A stretch of DNA of 64,000 nt from Torreya grandis (Eukaryota > Streptophyta > Pinopsida > Cupressales > Taxaceae), in contig JARHVA010003634.1 in the NCBI GenBank assembly GCA_037957365.1, positions 835,001 through 899,000 on the forward strand, read 5' to 3'. Below, piece by piece: positions 48,290 to 61,639 of this stretch. Numbering within the stretch: position 1 is the stretch's first letter; each line of letters starts with the position of its first letter. The notes beneath the pieces are model-generated. The model saw only the letters and a list, made by a program, of their open reading frames with translations, made no database searches and had not been told where the DNA came from. The translations under genes were made by a program, and so were the position numbers.

Positions 48290-50784
48290 TGAATGCAAAT
48301 AGAACATGTTAAACTATACACTCAACTTCTCAAAGACTAATTAAGATAACTAACCTAATAAAAGATGATATGCAACCTAAATTAAATAGTATGAGGTGAG
48401 ACCCAAGGACAAATGAAAGGGAATATATAATTCTCAAATTTTAAAGTAACTCAATTAGTAGGGAAGAATATACAGGGTCCTATTAAAGGGGACTATGGTC
48501 CTAAATTATTCATTTAAGGCTTCAAGTTTACTAAGGATGAGATTCAAACTATGTATGGATCAAAATACCTAAATCCTAAGATTAGATGAATTTCATTCTA
48601 AATTTCATTTATTATAAAAAGAGCCGACACTCTAAGAAATGGAATATACTATAAGGATAAAGAGGATCAATGAGTGTCATCCAATGGGAGAGAGATATTA
48701 ATTGGTAATGAATAAGGGTATAGGTTGTTTTAAATATGTTGTAAGGTAAGTGATTATTGTTTTGAATTTGTAAGTAAGGGAATTTATTTCACTCATTTTG
48801 GAAAGGCTTTTATTTGTGAATTATTTTAGGTCCTTGCACTTCTCTTGGAAGGATTTGTTTGTGAATTATTTTTATACTTGTGCATTTCATCAAGGTTTCT
48901 TATAAATAAATCGAAATTGAGTTAATTATTGAAATGAAAGTATGGAAAGTAAAGAAAGAGTAACTACTAAAAGTAAATATTGAGAGAGAGGTGATTATTT
49001 TTGTCCTTTCTTAGAGTTTTTGGATGCATGCAATATTCAAAATTGAAATCTAGCCTAACAAATGCAAGTGTTGATCTCTAAATTCTCTAGGTTCAAACTA
49101 AATGATTTTTTTTAAACATATTTTTAGATTGTAAATGAATGGATCTATTATGTAAAATAAGGTTTTATCAAATGTAATTAAATTAAAAATAAAACCTAGA
49201 TCCTAAGCAACAATACTCGAAAGTATCTAGGAGTTCTCTTTATAAATGCAAGATAGACTCAACTTTGGTATTTGTAGATGGATGCACATTAGGTCTGAAT
49301 GATTTATATTGAATAAAATAAATATTTTAATTATGATTTTCTGAATTATTAATCTGAAAACAACATTTTTAATTTAATAAAATAAAGAGAATCAAGAGAA
49401 AAATAACTCATATTGATTACCTAGGTTTGACTAAGGTTTTCTACTTGTTAGTGTGTTTGTTTCTATGTGAATTTGAGTCTGTTTTGAAAATAAAAAATGA
49501 TTGTGATTATGCTTGAAAGTGTTTGATCTATTTTTTAGCATTCAACAAGGATTTATATGTAACTTTGTGTTATGAAATTATATAATTAATGGATACAAAT
49601 AGTAAATAAAGTTAATTAATGTTTTTATGCAGAGATAGGAGACGAAAATATTATGTTTCCTATCAAATTTTAATTTTTAAAATAAATATTTAAACTATCA
49701 CAATAAAATATACTAATGTAATATAATATACTAAATAAAATAAATAATTCTAAACTAGAAACTCCCAACATGATCATGATGTAGATCAATTGAAATCAAA
49801 TATTTGTTGTAATAAAAGTTGTGTTCAGGTGGCTAGCTCTTTGATTGCTCAGTCACATTCCTTGGAGCTCTCTATGAAAAGGATGAAAAAGGGATACGGA
49901 AGGAAAGACCTAGTATTCAAAATAAGAGCACTTGAAAATTGGTTGAGCTTATTAACATATAAAAAAGCCCTGTTTACTGATTCATACGAATTCTCATTCT
50001 CAGATACTGTGTAGAATGACCACGAAGATAACCAAAAGAGGAGAAAAAGTTTTTCCAAAACTGAAATTAGAAAGGCCAGGGTTATGTAGAGATTAAAAAC
50101 ACCAATATTCAATACAAAATTCCAATCCAAAATCAAGTTAAAATTAGATTATTTATGGAAGAGAAAATTATATTTTTTGAAAAAGTTTAAGTTGAATGGA
50201 GATTTAAACTTGAGAGGGACTCAAAATGATTAAAAATATAAGAGGGATTGAATTGGGTCTAAGTGCAGGCAAGGTTATGATAAATTAATTAATAAGTGTG
50301 GAAAAAATCATGGAAAATGCATAAAAAGGTGAGTTTTGAAAGTTAGAAAATAATATATGAATAAGCGGTGATGAAACCACCACTATTTATAGCTAGCGAT
50401 TATGTGACCACCACAAACCATGATGATTCATCACTCTGTATTACAGAACTATCACAGATGATTAAAAACCACTCTAAAAATTAAAGGTTTGTTAGTGATG
50501 ATTTCTAACCCCCACGGTGGAAGTGTCATCAATGGGGTAGTTTTATAATAGAAAGTGGAAAAAGTATCATAGTTTATGGTGATTCTATCACAAAGTAGGT
50601 ATTAAAAAAATTAAGGAAAAAGAGACTCAAAGGAATCATTTTTTAATGTTTTTCAAGACCAAGATTATAAGAAAAAGAAGTAGAGAATGTCATAGAGAAC
50701 TGAATTTGACCATGTATGTGCAGATCACTCATCATCATTGGACTTATCAAAAAAATTATACTCTATAACTTTTGAGTGCATACA
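48290..50784 (-). repeat. 3' LTR of gypsy-type element
   Basis: Matches 57616-60056 in order throughout, for example tacactcaacttctcaa (48318 / 57649), gatgcatgcaa (49022 / 58310) and gttacagaactatc (50441 / 59720). Several open frames inside it (49790-50014, 49849-50136) have no homology to proteins and lie in non-coding LTR. Confidence 0.85.
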
Positions 50785-50800
50785 TATTTCCTCTCAAGAT
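50785..50800 (-). promoter_or_regulatory. Polypurine tract of gypsy-type element
   Basis: On the - strand TTGAGAGGAAATA lies immediately before the TGTATGCA-type start of the 3' LTR. Confidence 0.6.
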
Positions 50801-53800
50801 GATGCCTTATCATGAACTAATGAGAATGTGTTTTTGAGTAATAGTGTGTATAAGGGAAACAAGAATTTATAAATACCCACCTCACCTACCTTAGTGGAGT
50901 GGTGAAGTTAACCATGACTACACATGACCATATGTGTTGGGAAGATCATACTACTTGGACCATCTTATCGAGGGACTGAATCTAGTGCCAAGTCATAGTG
51001 TACCTACAAAACCATAAAATATGCTACAAATGATATAAATTTTATTAAAACATAAGCTTTGAAGCATGAATCTTAAAGTATAATAATAAGATGAGTCATA
51101 AACATGAAAATATGAATTAATGAAAAATATGCCAAATTTAGAAAGTTTTTTTAAAAACTAAAATGACTAGTTTGGTGCTCTATTTATAAAAAATAATGCC
51201 AAAAATAGATTCATTTGTGTAAACCAACTTTGTGATATTTTGAGCTCTAGATTTCCTATGATGGTTTTGAGTGAGAAGATAGTCAAAATAATGAGTATGA
51301 ATTAGGGATGGTAAAAATACCAATGATAGGTGGAGTAGGACATGATCAGGTAGGTTTTTATTGATTTTTTTTGTTCCAATTTATAAAAAATCATTTCAAA
51401 CTCTTTGAGATCATTGATCTTTGAAATAAATCATAAAATGGGATTGGAGGTTTGGGTATGTTAGGAGAAGGGGTGTTGTTTCATGAACGACTACCTATTA
51501 GGATAGGTAGGCATAAGATGTTTTTACCCTACCTTATCGCATATCCATGAAAATCACTCATCCACAGAGGCATATAGCTAGATTAAGGTCTTGGATGAAG
51601 ACCTTAAAATAGGTGACTAAAGCAAGAGGAGGATGGGATCTTAGGGACATGGCTGAAAATGTATACATATACATACATAATTATTTATTTTTTTAATTTT
51701 TCAAATGTTTGAATCACTTTCCCTCTACAAAGGTGAATTACATTAAGACATGATTGTACAAAACCAACACTATTATTATATATATGGAGATATTCTAATT
51801 CTCCTTTCAATGACTTGTCATTCATGTGTTATGGGATTTAATTTCCATGTTTGATTCTCAATTTTATGCACTCTATATGACTAGGCATGTCATGATATAG
51901 CATTGATATTTTTTTTGATATAAAGCCATTGAAAATTCTTATATATGTGAGAACAAAATATATGAAAATGATGTAATGTCTTATAACATGCATGAAATTA
52001 TGAATGTGCTAATAGTTATTTTTCAATTGATGACCCTTTTGTTTTGTTTATATAGCTTATGACTTTAGGAAGGAAAATGAAAATAGGATTAATGTGAGAT
52101 GATAAAGAATAAAATATATAAATAAAAAAACTGTAGGAAAAAGGAAGATGACCTAGTCCTGACAAGCAAAGGGGAAAATGTACTTCTTGTTAAACTTACA
52201 AAAAACTAACTTTATTAGTTTCATCTAGATATAACTAGTCCTAACATAATACATAAATGAGTTGAAGTTACATTTTTTAGCTTAGACATGTAGATAATCT
52301 TTTTACTTGGACACTTTTTTATTTAATAATTGTTCCGCATTAGACTTTTATTTTTATTTCTAACCCCATACACTAAGTCTAATGTGACTAGGAAGACACA
52401 TGGGCTTATCACCAAAGGTTAGATGTAGTCAAATAAGGGCATCTCTCCCCAATACTAACATAACACAACTAGTAATTTATGAGTGATCAACATCGAAGGT
52501 TAGAAAAGGGTGAGAGACGTGTATTCTACAATTTGAATTTGTATAATGTTTTGATTTTTATAGAAGTGTAATTTTGTATTTATAATTCCTTTACTCCCAA
52601 ATATTGGCCTCATGCATCTATTAAGATGAAAGGGATCATCACCGAAGACCAAGATAGGCAAATAAATTTTACTATTTTTTAGAATTCAAATGTTCTACTT
52701 TAGAAGGCATCATAAGAGGATACTCTATCATGAATAATCCTCTAGGCTAGACTGTAGGCTAGCATTTTCTAAGTTATGAAATAAGATGTATGTAAAATAT
52801 ATGTATTATGCTTTTAAAAATTAATGCAAGAACCAATGTAATGTTTATTTTTAAAATGTTTTCTATGGGATAATATAATAGTCTGAGAATGAAATGATAT
52901 GATATGCTATATTCTGATTGTTTCATGTTCAGTGAATTAACAACTAAATAATCACCAAACATGGCATCTAATATTTAAGACAAAATAATAAAAATGGAAT
53001 ATACAATGCAATGAGGGAAATGTGATATGTAATCACTAGATATATAAGTTTTTTGGGTGAAAAAAGTTCATAACTCACCAAACTATTTGCCCTTTAGATT
53101 ACATAATCGATAATATTCGTTATTAAAATCTTTGATTACTAGGTAAGGGCTTAACTAGTTGAGTCTAAACATTTAACCTTCTCCTTTATTTTTTTTAATT
53201 TAGGTATCAAGTCTAAGGACAAGGTCTCTTACATGCACTGGTAAATTACAAGCATAATTATGGAACTCATAATACCATTGATGGGGTATGATTAAATTTA
53301 GTTTCTTGATCATGGCATTTGTTTGTAAGAAGCTATGAATTTTTAAGAACTCAAACATTCACTCATCATGAGATGATTTTATTATGATAAGTATGATAAG
53401 ATAGTCTTTCAGCCTAAATGATTGATAATAGGACATGGTTGATTTGTATCTTTTATGACCTAGGTAAATAATGTCTATGATGGCTTATTGAAAAGTGTTT
53501 TATGGTTGATCAATTTTGCAAGGGGAAAGGATGTATATCTTTATTAATATACAAGTAATCATAGGTATCAATGTTAATTTCAATGTTTCCTATTATTCAA
53601 TTACAAATCCATCCTTCAAGCAATGGCATGGCCAAGGTAGGATGAATTGTCTATTTTTCTATCCTAAATTCCAAATTATGAGATAAACTATTAATTGGCA
53701 ATACATTATAGGGCATTTGAATATTATGTTGAAGATATGGATCATTAGTCTCTTTTATGGGTTTATCTTCATGCCCTAATATTTCTATCATGACAACATG

Positions 53801-54179
53801 GTGTTTTTTATAGTAAGGTTAAGAGCTTCTAAGTTGATAGGCATGTGATGACTATAAGTTATGACCTTATAAGGATCAAATAGAAGAGGAATTAGTTCAT
53901 CTCTTTCAAATATCTTGATAATCTTAGTAATAAACTTGGTTGAGATAGTTATAACTATCATGGGAGTTTGTTCACTTACTATTTCTTTTATTTCAACTCT
54001 TTTTTTGTAAATTTATCATTTGATAGAATCTTAGGAGCTTCAGTACCCCTCTTTATGAGATCTACTTTGGCTATTGGGGGTATTTATATTCAACTAACTA
54101 TGGGGTATTTTTCACAACATTGGTGGGTAATTAATAATTAATATGTGGCCTTGGTTATTTTTGCATGGCCATTCAAATG
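50801..54179 (-). other. Interior of gypsy element without recognisable pol
   Basis: Where RT, RNase H and integrase would be expected, the - strand gives only broken frames such as KIIKIFERDELIPLLFDPYK near 53.9 kb, close after the protease. No YxDD, HHCC or DDE pattern is visible on either strand. Confidence 0.55.
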
Positions 54180-56300
54180 GCATCAAAGGGTTTAGGGTCT
54201 CTTTGAGTGACAGAGACTTTCCCTAAGTGGAGTAACCTAAATTGATTGAATAGAGTAGAAGGGATTGCCTTCATCATGTGGATGCAAGGTCTACCCAAGA
54301 TATTTATATTAATTTATATCTCTATCAATCACATAAAATTATGTGAACCACGTCTTAAATCCAAAGTGACTAAAAGCATGATGGTCCCTTTTGAGGTAGA
54401 CTTGATGCAATTGTATCCTCACAAACTATTCTTAGTAGTAGATAAATTGATTTCTCCATACCAAAGTTTATGAATAAATGACAAGGGGATTATGTTAACA
54501 ATTTCCCCATCATCAGCCAATGTTCATTTTACATGGTTTTTATAGAATTACACTTATAAATATAAGGATGGATCTACGCTCTGAGCCATATCTATGTTTA
54601 GGGATAGACCCCTTACATAAAATAAGTAACCAACATCTCTTAAACATTATATGGCTGGGTACATAACTAATTTAATATTATTTATTTGAGCTTGTGATGG
54701 AGGTGTTACATTTGATAAATCACCCAATCCCAAGGCATCAATTAATGTTGAATGATGGGCTAGAGAGTTCTTAAATAGGTCTAGGAAATAGATGTGGGAA
54801 AAAGTCTTTGAGAGATCATAAATTAAATAATAGTTCCCCATGGGTTTGGGCTTGATGTCACTATTTAAAGCATTTATCATGTGATGGTTTATATGTTGAT
54901 ACTCCCTAGTGTGATCAATAGTGTTTGCATCTTCCTCGCTTGTAATTTCCATGACTCTTTTCATGCAGGTTTTTACTTATGGTCCTAGTTGGGGAACCAA
55001 ATAAATGTTGATAGTTCTAGAGGTAAATGATTCAACATCATGAGTGCTAGCTAATGTGGGTTAAATAGTGTTATTACCCCATAGGTGATTTGGGATAGTA
55101 CATTGTTTATGGTTTGTAAAAATGTGTTTGAAGATGCCTTAGTTAATATTCTAAGGTGTTATGGGACCAGTTGATTAGGATCAAGGGTTTGAATAATCAT
55201 TCACTAATAACATGTATATAAATGCTTATTGTTGGTCCTTATGTATTTTTTGAATGAATTTATTATATTCCCTATAGGTTTGAGTATCGTGTCCAATGAT
55301 CCTACGAAAAACATGGTAGACATTAGCATCATAGTCTAGAGGCTTTTGATGTTGTCTAGGTTGATCAAACCCTTGTTGGTTTTTATTATAATAAAAGAGT
55401 TAATTCTGATTAGGTTTGATGATTTATAACTAGTTTTTGAATTATCTTCAGTTGTATTTTTACCATTCTATGTGATAAGGAGGAGGGTGATTGAGTTCAA
55501 CGACATGAATGGTAGGTGGAGGTTTTTAATTTTTCACACCCATGTTATTATTATTAGAAATTTTATTACTCTTCATATTTTGAGGTGGATTATTATTAAT
55601 TTCATTCACTCTATTGTTTTGATATGTGGTGACACTAAAGTTCCTGTTGGGAATCATAAGAGCCTGATTATTAGAGTTATTTTGGTTAGAGTTTTTATAG
55701 CCTCCATTATTTTATTTTAGGATGGATATATTTTTATTAGTCCCATAGGTTCTATGACTACCATCTATGGCTTATTTATTTATTCTAAGATCACATTCAA
55801 TTGCTTCTTTGTACAATTGATAAGGGAATTTTCACACATATTCTCTTTTCTTCTTGTTAAAGAAGGGTAAGAAGAGATCAAATAGTTCCCTTTGGTCCAA
55901 GTGTGGCATGATGGAAGATGATTATAAGACTTGTCTCCATATTTTAATGAAATGGGTATCTAATTCATCATGCTCTTGATTAATGTGTAATAACTCTCAT
56001 ATGACAATCTTTAGGATTTTATTCATAATGAAGGCTTTGATAAACTCAGCTATGAGTTGGAAAAAATAATATATGGACCCTTTAGGAAGGAGATAATACC
56101 AATAGAGGGTTATTACTTGAAGGGTATTTGAGTAAATTTTTGTAAATATCCCATCCCAAAGTAAGAGTTATTAAAAAATAATAGCATATACATTGAAATG
56201 TTGTTAGAATCTCCTTCTCCCTTGAATTTAGGAAGGTCTAGTAGGGGGCATGGTAGAATAAATCCTCATATATTATGATTGAGTGGTTATTTCAAGTTTT
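54180..56300 (-). pseudogene. gag: Gypsy gag-protease pseudogene
   Basis: Reading the - strand from 56.25 kb: YYLLPKGSIYYFFQLIAEFI and HINQEHDELDTHFIKIWRQV are the capsid pattern W-x2-L-P-x-G-S-I-x2-W..F and Q-x3-E-S/D-L-x3-Y/F-x-R-W. Next come a linker, VYHVFRRIIGHDTQTYREYN near 55.3 kb, and an open piece 54647-54964 with GNYYLIYDLSKTFSHIYFLD followed by LALIDAL-type text. Last is a retroviral-type protease region DDGEIVNIIPLSFIHKLWYG to FLGRPCIHMMKAIPSTLFNQ (about 54510-54230), in which a D-x-G motif and the L-G-R-P-W-I-H..A-V-P-S-T block typical of Tat/Athila-like gypsy proteases are clear. No protein could be made because of many stops. Confidence 0.75.
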
Positions 56301-57600
56301 CAATGTATGTACCCATGTCATTAAAATATATTAAAGGTGAAATGAAATAAGATTAAATTGGTAGGTTTATATATGGGTGACTTGTGTCACCACTTGTGGG
56401 AAATAAGGTGTTTAGTAGGGTGGTTTAGAATAGGCTAGGAAATAGTTATCTAGCTAAGTTGATTTAGAAAACATATGATAGTAATGAGGAATAATGTTAT
56501 ACAAATATGGAATAATTTTTTTTTTGTGGGGGAGAAGTATACATGGGTAGCATGTAACTTGGAGGTGTATAAGGGAGTAGATGGCTAGTTTATGAATGCA
56601 GAGTACACATGGTTGAAACATAATTCTGAGGGACATAGGGTTGCATATTATTATCCACTATATTATGGGTAAGATCTTAGGTGTAGATATTTCCCATAGG
56701 ATTGTGAGGATGGAAGAATGTTAGAAGCTATGGGATTAGAGATGTAATAAGTAATGACATCACTTGGATGTTGGTTTGAGGATGATTAACAAGAGGTAGG
56801 TTAGATGGATACATCTATGGTTGGTAAGTTACCACTAGGGTAAGAATAATAAAGGAATGGAATTGATTATAGATATTGTTGGTTATACCTAGATTATGAG
56901 ATGCTTGGTTACTCTCTAAATCTTGGACCCATGAAAGTTGAGATGAGTTCATTCTAGGAATAAGGAATGGTGGTTCTGGTGTCCTCTTTGTTAATAACTA
57001 TAAGAGGCATTATTTGATGACCACCAATATATTAATTAGGGTTAGAGGCCTCTAAAGGTTATTTTGGGTATTTCCCCTATGGGTCAGTAATATTTTAGTA
57101 AGTGGGAGGAAGATGCAAATGTGTTTGTGGTTTAATTATCATGTCTTCCAAATTATGGATTCTATCAATGTATTGATCATGCTTTGATATAATTCAGGAA
57201 TCTAGGCTTTGTAGGCTAATTTATGGTTGGGTTACAATGTTAGTGTTGGTCCCACTCCCATTTATAAAGTACATGTTGATAGAGTTGGGTTAATTACTTG
57301 AGGTTTTTGGTGGATTCTATAGATCATGGATCACTACTCCTAATCCAGATTATGAGTGTAAAGGATGACTTTGATATCAGGCTTCCTTGTTTTGTGAAGA
57401 ATTTTTATTATTCAAACTATGAAGTGAGGATTCACCACCTAGGTGAAGATTCCTCATATAGGTATCAAAGTGTATGGTTATCTCAAATATGTCTTGACTA
57501 GACATACTTAGGGAGCATATAATACATCATAATATGAATGAAAAGAAAATATGGAGAGAAGAAATAAAATATGGATATAAAAAAGGACATGCCTTTCATA
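56301..57600 (-). other. 5' leader and gag N-terminal region of gypsy element
   Basis: Between the primer site and the recognisable capsid. Frames are broken and unassigned; + strand frames here (57298-57501) are incidental. Confidence 0.5.
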
Positions 57601-57612
57601 TCATGTTCACCA
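57601..57612 (-). promoter_or_regulatory. Putative primer-binding site of gypsy element
   Basis: TGGTGAACATGA on the - strand starts three bases inside the 5' LTR, the expected place and TGG start; the matching tRNA was not identified. Confidence 0.5.
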
Positions 57613-57615
57613 ATT

Positions 57616-60056
57616 TGTATGCACATAAATAACACACACTAAATTGTACACTCAACTTCTCAAGGTCTGGCCAAGATAGTTGATGTAATGGAAGGTGATG
57701 GGTAGCATAAATAAAATATGACAAGGCTAGACCCAAGAACAAATGAAAATAAATATGGAAAGCTTAAATTTGAAGGTTATTCACTTGGTGGGGAAGAGTA
57801 CAAAGAGGCCCTAAAATAGGGGCTATGGGCCTAAATTATTTTTCTAGGGTTTCAAGTTGGTAAACTATGTGTGGATTGAAAGACCTAAAGCCTAAGATTA
57901 TAATTGATTTCAATCTTAAGTTCAATTTTTATAACAAGAGCTATCCCTTTAGGAAATGGATTAGTAGTATGAGGATAAAGACGATCAATGATTGCCATCC
58001 AATGATAAAGAGATATTGGTTGGTAATGAATAAGCACATAGCTTGTTTTAAATGTGTGAGAAAGGCTTTTTCTTGCACTCATCTTGGCAAGGAGTTTATT
58101 TGTGAATTATTTTTGGTGCTTGCACTTATATTGGAAAGGCTTTGTTTGTGAATTATTTTAATACTTTTAAATGTTTCAAAAAGGGTTTTCATAAATAAAT
58201 TGAAAATGAATTGAATCTTGAAATAAAAACATGGAAATCAAGTAACTAACAATTACTAAAATCAAAGAGATAGAGAGGTGAATCTTTTTATCTTTTTATT
58301 GAATTTTTGGATGCGTGCAACATTGAAAACAAAATCTAACCTAACAAATTCAAGTGTTGATTTCCAACTTTTCTAGGCATAAACTAAATGAAATAATTTC
58401 CATTTTATATTTTTATATTGTAGATGAATGGAGATATTATGAAAAAAGGTTTATAAAATTAAAGAAAATATAAAACCAAATCTATATCCTAAACAACCAT
58501 ACTACAAAGTATCTAGGAGTTATCATGGTAAATGTAAGCTAGACTCAGTTTTGTTATTTCTAAGTGGGTGCAAACTAGGTTTGAATGATTTATTTGAATA
58601 AAATAAATATTTTGAATATTTATTTTCTGAATTAGTATGTTGAAAAAAAAATAAGTTTACTAAAATAAAGAGAATCAAGAGAAAAATGTCTATTGATTAC
58701 TTAAGTTTGACTAAGATTTTATACTTACTAGTGTGCTTGATTGTGTGTGAATAAGAGTTTGTTTTGAAATCAAAAATTGATTATGATTATAGATTAAAGT
58801 TTTGTATATATTTTTTAACATGGAATTAAGGTTAAGATGCAATGTTGTGTCATGAAAGGATCTATTGAATGGCTAAAAATAATAAATAAAGTTAGCTATT
58901 ATTTTTGTCAGAAGGTAGGTGAGAGTAACATTTTTGCTATCAAATTTTTATTTTCAAAATAAATATTTAAACTATGAAAAGAAAATAAACTAATTTAATC
59001 TATTATACTAAACAAAAAACTAAATCTAAACTAGAAATCCCAACCTGGTCATAATGGATATTAACTAAAAGCAAAGATTTATTGCAGTAAAAGATGTCCT
59101 CATGTAGATAGTTTTTGGATTGCTCAATCACAGTGATTGTAACTTTATGACAAAAGGATGAAAAGGGAATATGGAAAGAAAGACACAATATTAAAAAAAA
59201 AAAATAGTTGAATAGTGGCTAGGTTGATTTAAATATAGTAAATAATTGGTTGCTAATTCGTATGAATTCTCATCTTCAAACACTGTGCAAAATGATGACA
59301 AAAATGACCAAAGGTGGAGTAAAATATTTTTTTAAATAGAAAGTACATAGGCTAGGGTTCTATATAGCTTTAAAAATCCAATCTTTAATGTAAAAATTGG
59401 ATCCAAAATCAATCCAAAATTACCTTACTTGTAGAAGTGCAATGGAGCTTGCATGAAGGAGTTGAATTGAGATTTAAACTTTAGAGGGACTCAAAGTAAT
59501 TTAAAATAGAGGAGAGATTAAGTTAGCCTTGATTGAAGGTGTACTTAGGATGGATAAATCAAGAAGCAAGATAAAAATCATGCAAAATGTATGAAAACAT
59601 GAGTTTTAGAAGCTAAAAATAATATGCGAATAAAAGGTAATGGAACCATCATTATTTATAGGTGGTAGTTACATAAAAACCAAAAACCATAACAGGTTCA
59701 TCACTCTCTGTTACAGAACTATCGTAGATGATTACACAACCACCATAAAAATGGTAGTTTAATCAGAGACGATTACATAACCACCATGATGGAAGTGTCA
59801 CCAATGGAGTGATTTTTTAATGGAGAGTAGCAAAAGTGTCATAGTTTAGGGTGATTATGCCACCAAGCAGGGTGCTCAAAGACTAATGGAAAGGAGACAC
59901 AAAAAAGTAAATTTTTATGTTTTTGAAGACGAGGATGAGAAGAAAAAGAAATCAAGAATCCCATAGAGGATTAAATGTGAGCATGTATCTGGAGATCACT
60001 ACATCATTATTTGATTTATTATAAATGTCATACCTTGTATTTTTTTGGTGCATACA
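57616..60056 (-). repeat. 5' LTR of gypsy-type element
   Basis: Terminal TGTATGCA and TGCATACA are perfect inverted repeats. Pairs with 48290-50784. Open frames at 57867-58151 and 57885-58082 lie inside and are unlikely to be genes. Confidence 0.85.
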
Positions 60057-61045
60057 TTCACCTATGGTTTAATGTGATCTATTCTTGTACATAGCTCAAA
60101 TTGATGTGCTAAAGACCTATAAAATTAGAACCCTAGTCCTAGACAAGAATATAAAAAATAAGTTAAAAAGAAAAAGGGGGAAAATAGGACAAATGGGAAT
60201 GATCAAGCTATCCTTAAGAAATTCCTTATTGACTGATTATTTCCTACATAGCTGAGAGGGTCTCAGGCTGATGTAGTTCTCCTTACAGAAAAGAACATAT
60301 GAATGTAACTAGAAAATTTGATTAGAATGCTTGAAAAAGGATACCTTTAAATTGTAATAAACAATGTTAAACTCGGCCAACAACTGAAATAAATTTACAT
60401 TTGCAATAGAGATATTTACCTAGTAAATAAATGCTTTTGAAATCAAAAAGAGAGATGCTTTACAAGTGAGAGCTATGTCCTTTCAATTATGATCTTTGAT
60501 GGGCTTTTATACGAATACATTTTGAATATTTGTAATAATCAACCTATTGAAATATGTGAAAATATGTTAGGAAGCATGTCATTTAAAAGAGATGATTATT
60601 AAAGAACATGGGACAAGTTTTCACTACTGGACAGGGGCCCAATACACTCCTATCTATTTACTGTGCACTAGTCCAAAAGCAACATAAGCTTCTGAAACAA
60701 GAGTAATGGTACATTGTATGTTGAATAGGGATGAATAAAGATAAAATAAGAAAGGCTATAAGATATTTTCAGTAATTATAGGTCTTTAAAAGTTTTTTTT
60801 TAAATTACAGGGTATCAAAATGTTCAATTGGCTAAACAAAATAAATATATCAATAACAACCATTATTAAACATTTACTGGTTAATTTTAAATGTCTACAA
60901 TTTTTAAGAGTTTCATTGTTTCAAAGATAGGTTCACAATCCATATTATTTTTGTTTGAATGGAAGATTAACAAAGTAAGTTTTGAATATTTTTATTGGTT
61001 ATAATGTATATCCATTAATTACTTCATTGACCATTGCATTCAAAA
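60057..61045. other. Unassigned AT-rich DNA
   Basis: No domain or repeat recognised between the gypsy element and the peroxidase region. Confidence 0.4.
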
Positions 61046-61290
61046 TTTCAATCAATCTTTCCATCAAATTATTAATTATAAATATAAATTAAGTAACACA
61101 CCACTACACAAAACAAAACTTAAATAATAACAAAGTTGTAAATCTAGGTTTCAATCAACCTTTCCATCAAAATATCAATTATAAATATAAATTCAAGCAA
61201 CACACCACTGCACAGAACATAACTTTATTAGTAACAAAGTCGTAAACGTAAGAAAACTTTATTACCAACAAAGTCGTAAACCTGGGTTCG
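61046..61290. repeat. 103-bp tandem repeat, two copies plus a partial
   Basis: tttcaatcaa(t/c)ctttccatcaaa..aacacaccact(a/g)cac..aacaaagt(t/c)gtaaa recurs at 61046 and 61149. A third partial copy (aactttattaccaacaaagtcgtaaac) ends near 61283. On the - strand each unit supplies an AATAAAG, so it could have served as a 3' end region of the peroxidase gene. Confidence 0.8.
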
Positions 61291-61630
61291 ACGTGCAGAG
61301 GAAGCAAAGTGGCAGGATAATGATGATCAACTTCTCTGTAGGTTCTTCTAGTCAGTTCTCTCAATTGAATTCTTTCCGTGAATATGTTTCGCAAGACAAA
61401 CAAACGATAATGCCCGTTCTTCCGTCGAACAATAGGGAAATCACATATGCGCCCTCGCGCTGATTTCATGCATATCGAGCCAATATGAGATAGTCAAATC
61501 AGTTAGTCAATGTCAAAATCGTGAATGTGAAGGTTCGAACACGACAGACATGATGAGGAAATCATGAATAAGTGTGGGCATCGTCATTCCCTGCCACATT
61601 GGATAAGTCAGTCCACATCGCTCGCTTAAG
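61291..61630 (-). other. Less AT-rich segment downstream of peroxidase relic
   Basis: A - strand open frame (61179-61469) starts MKSARGRICDFPIVRRKNGH and runs into the 103-bp repeat; a possible donor AG|GTTTAC occurs where the unusual sequence ends. I see no family match, and it does not fit the peroxidase C terminus. The base composition matches the peroxidase relic rather than the surroundings, so it may be part of the same ancient gene. Confidence 0.35.
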
Positions 61631-61639
61631 TTAGAAATT

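Larger units (their letters stand above)
48290..60056 (-). mobile_element. Non-autonomous Ty3-gypsy-type LTR retrotransposon, 11.8 kb
   Basis: Two long LTRs (48290-50784 and 57616-60056, about 2.44-2.50 kb) enclose a 6.8-kb interior. The right LTR begins TGTATGCA and ends TGCATACA, a perfect terminal inverted pair. Orientation is - because the primer-site-like TGGTGAACATGA follows the right LTR on that strand, a purine tract precedes the left LTR, and gag then protease read right to left. No RT, RNase H or integrase is found, so it is a gag-protease-only derivative. The outer flanks (atata and ttcac) do not match, so the target duplication has decayed or recombination has occurred. Confidence 0.82.

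Noticed and set aside
49790..50136. Open frames on both strands within the left gypsy LTR
   Set aside because: The homologous part of the right LTR does not preserve them and the LTR is non-coding.
57867..58151. 94-codon open frame in the right gypsy LTR
   Set aside because: Disrupted in the left LTR copy; no recognisable domain.
61531..61541. ggttcgaac, a perfect tRNA B-box-like word
   Set aside because: No A box, acceptor stem or cloverleaf can be drawn around it.
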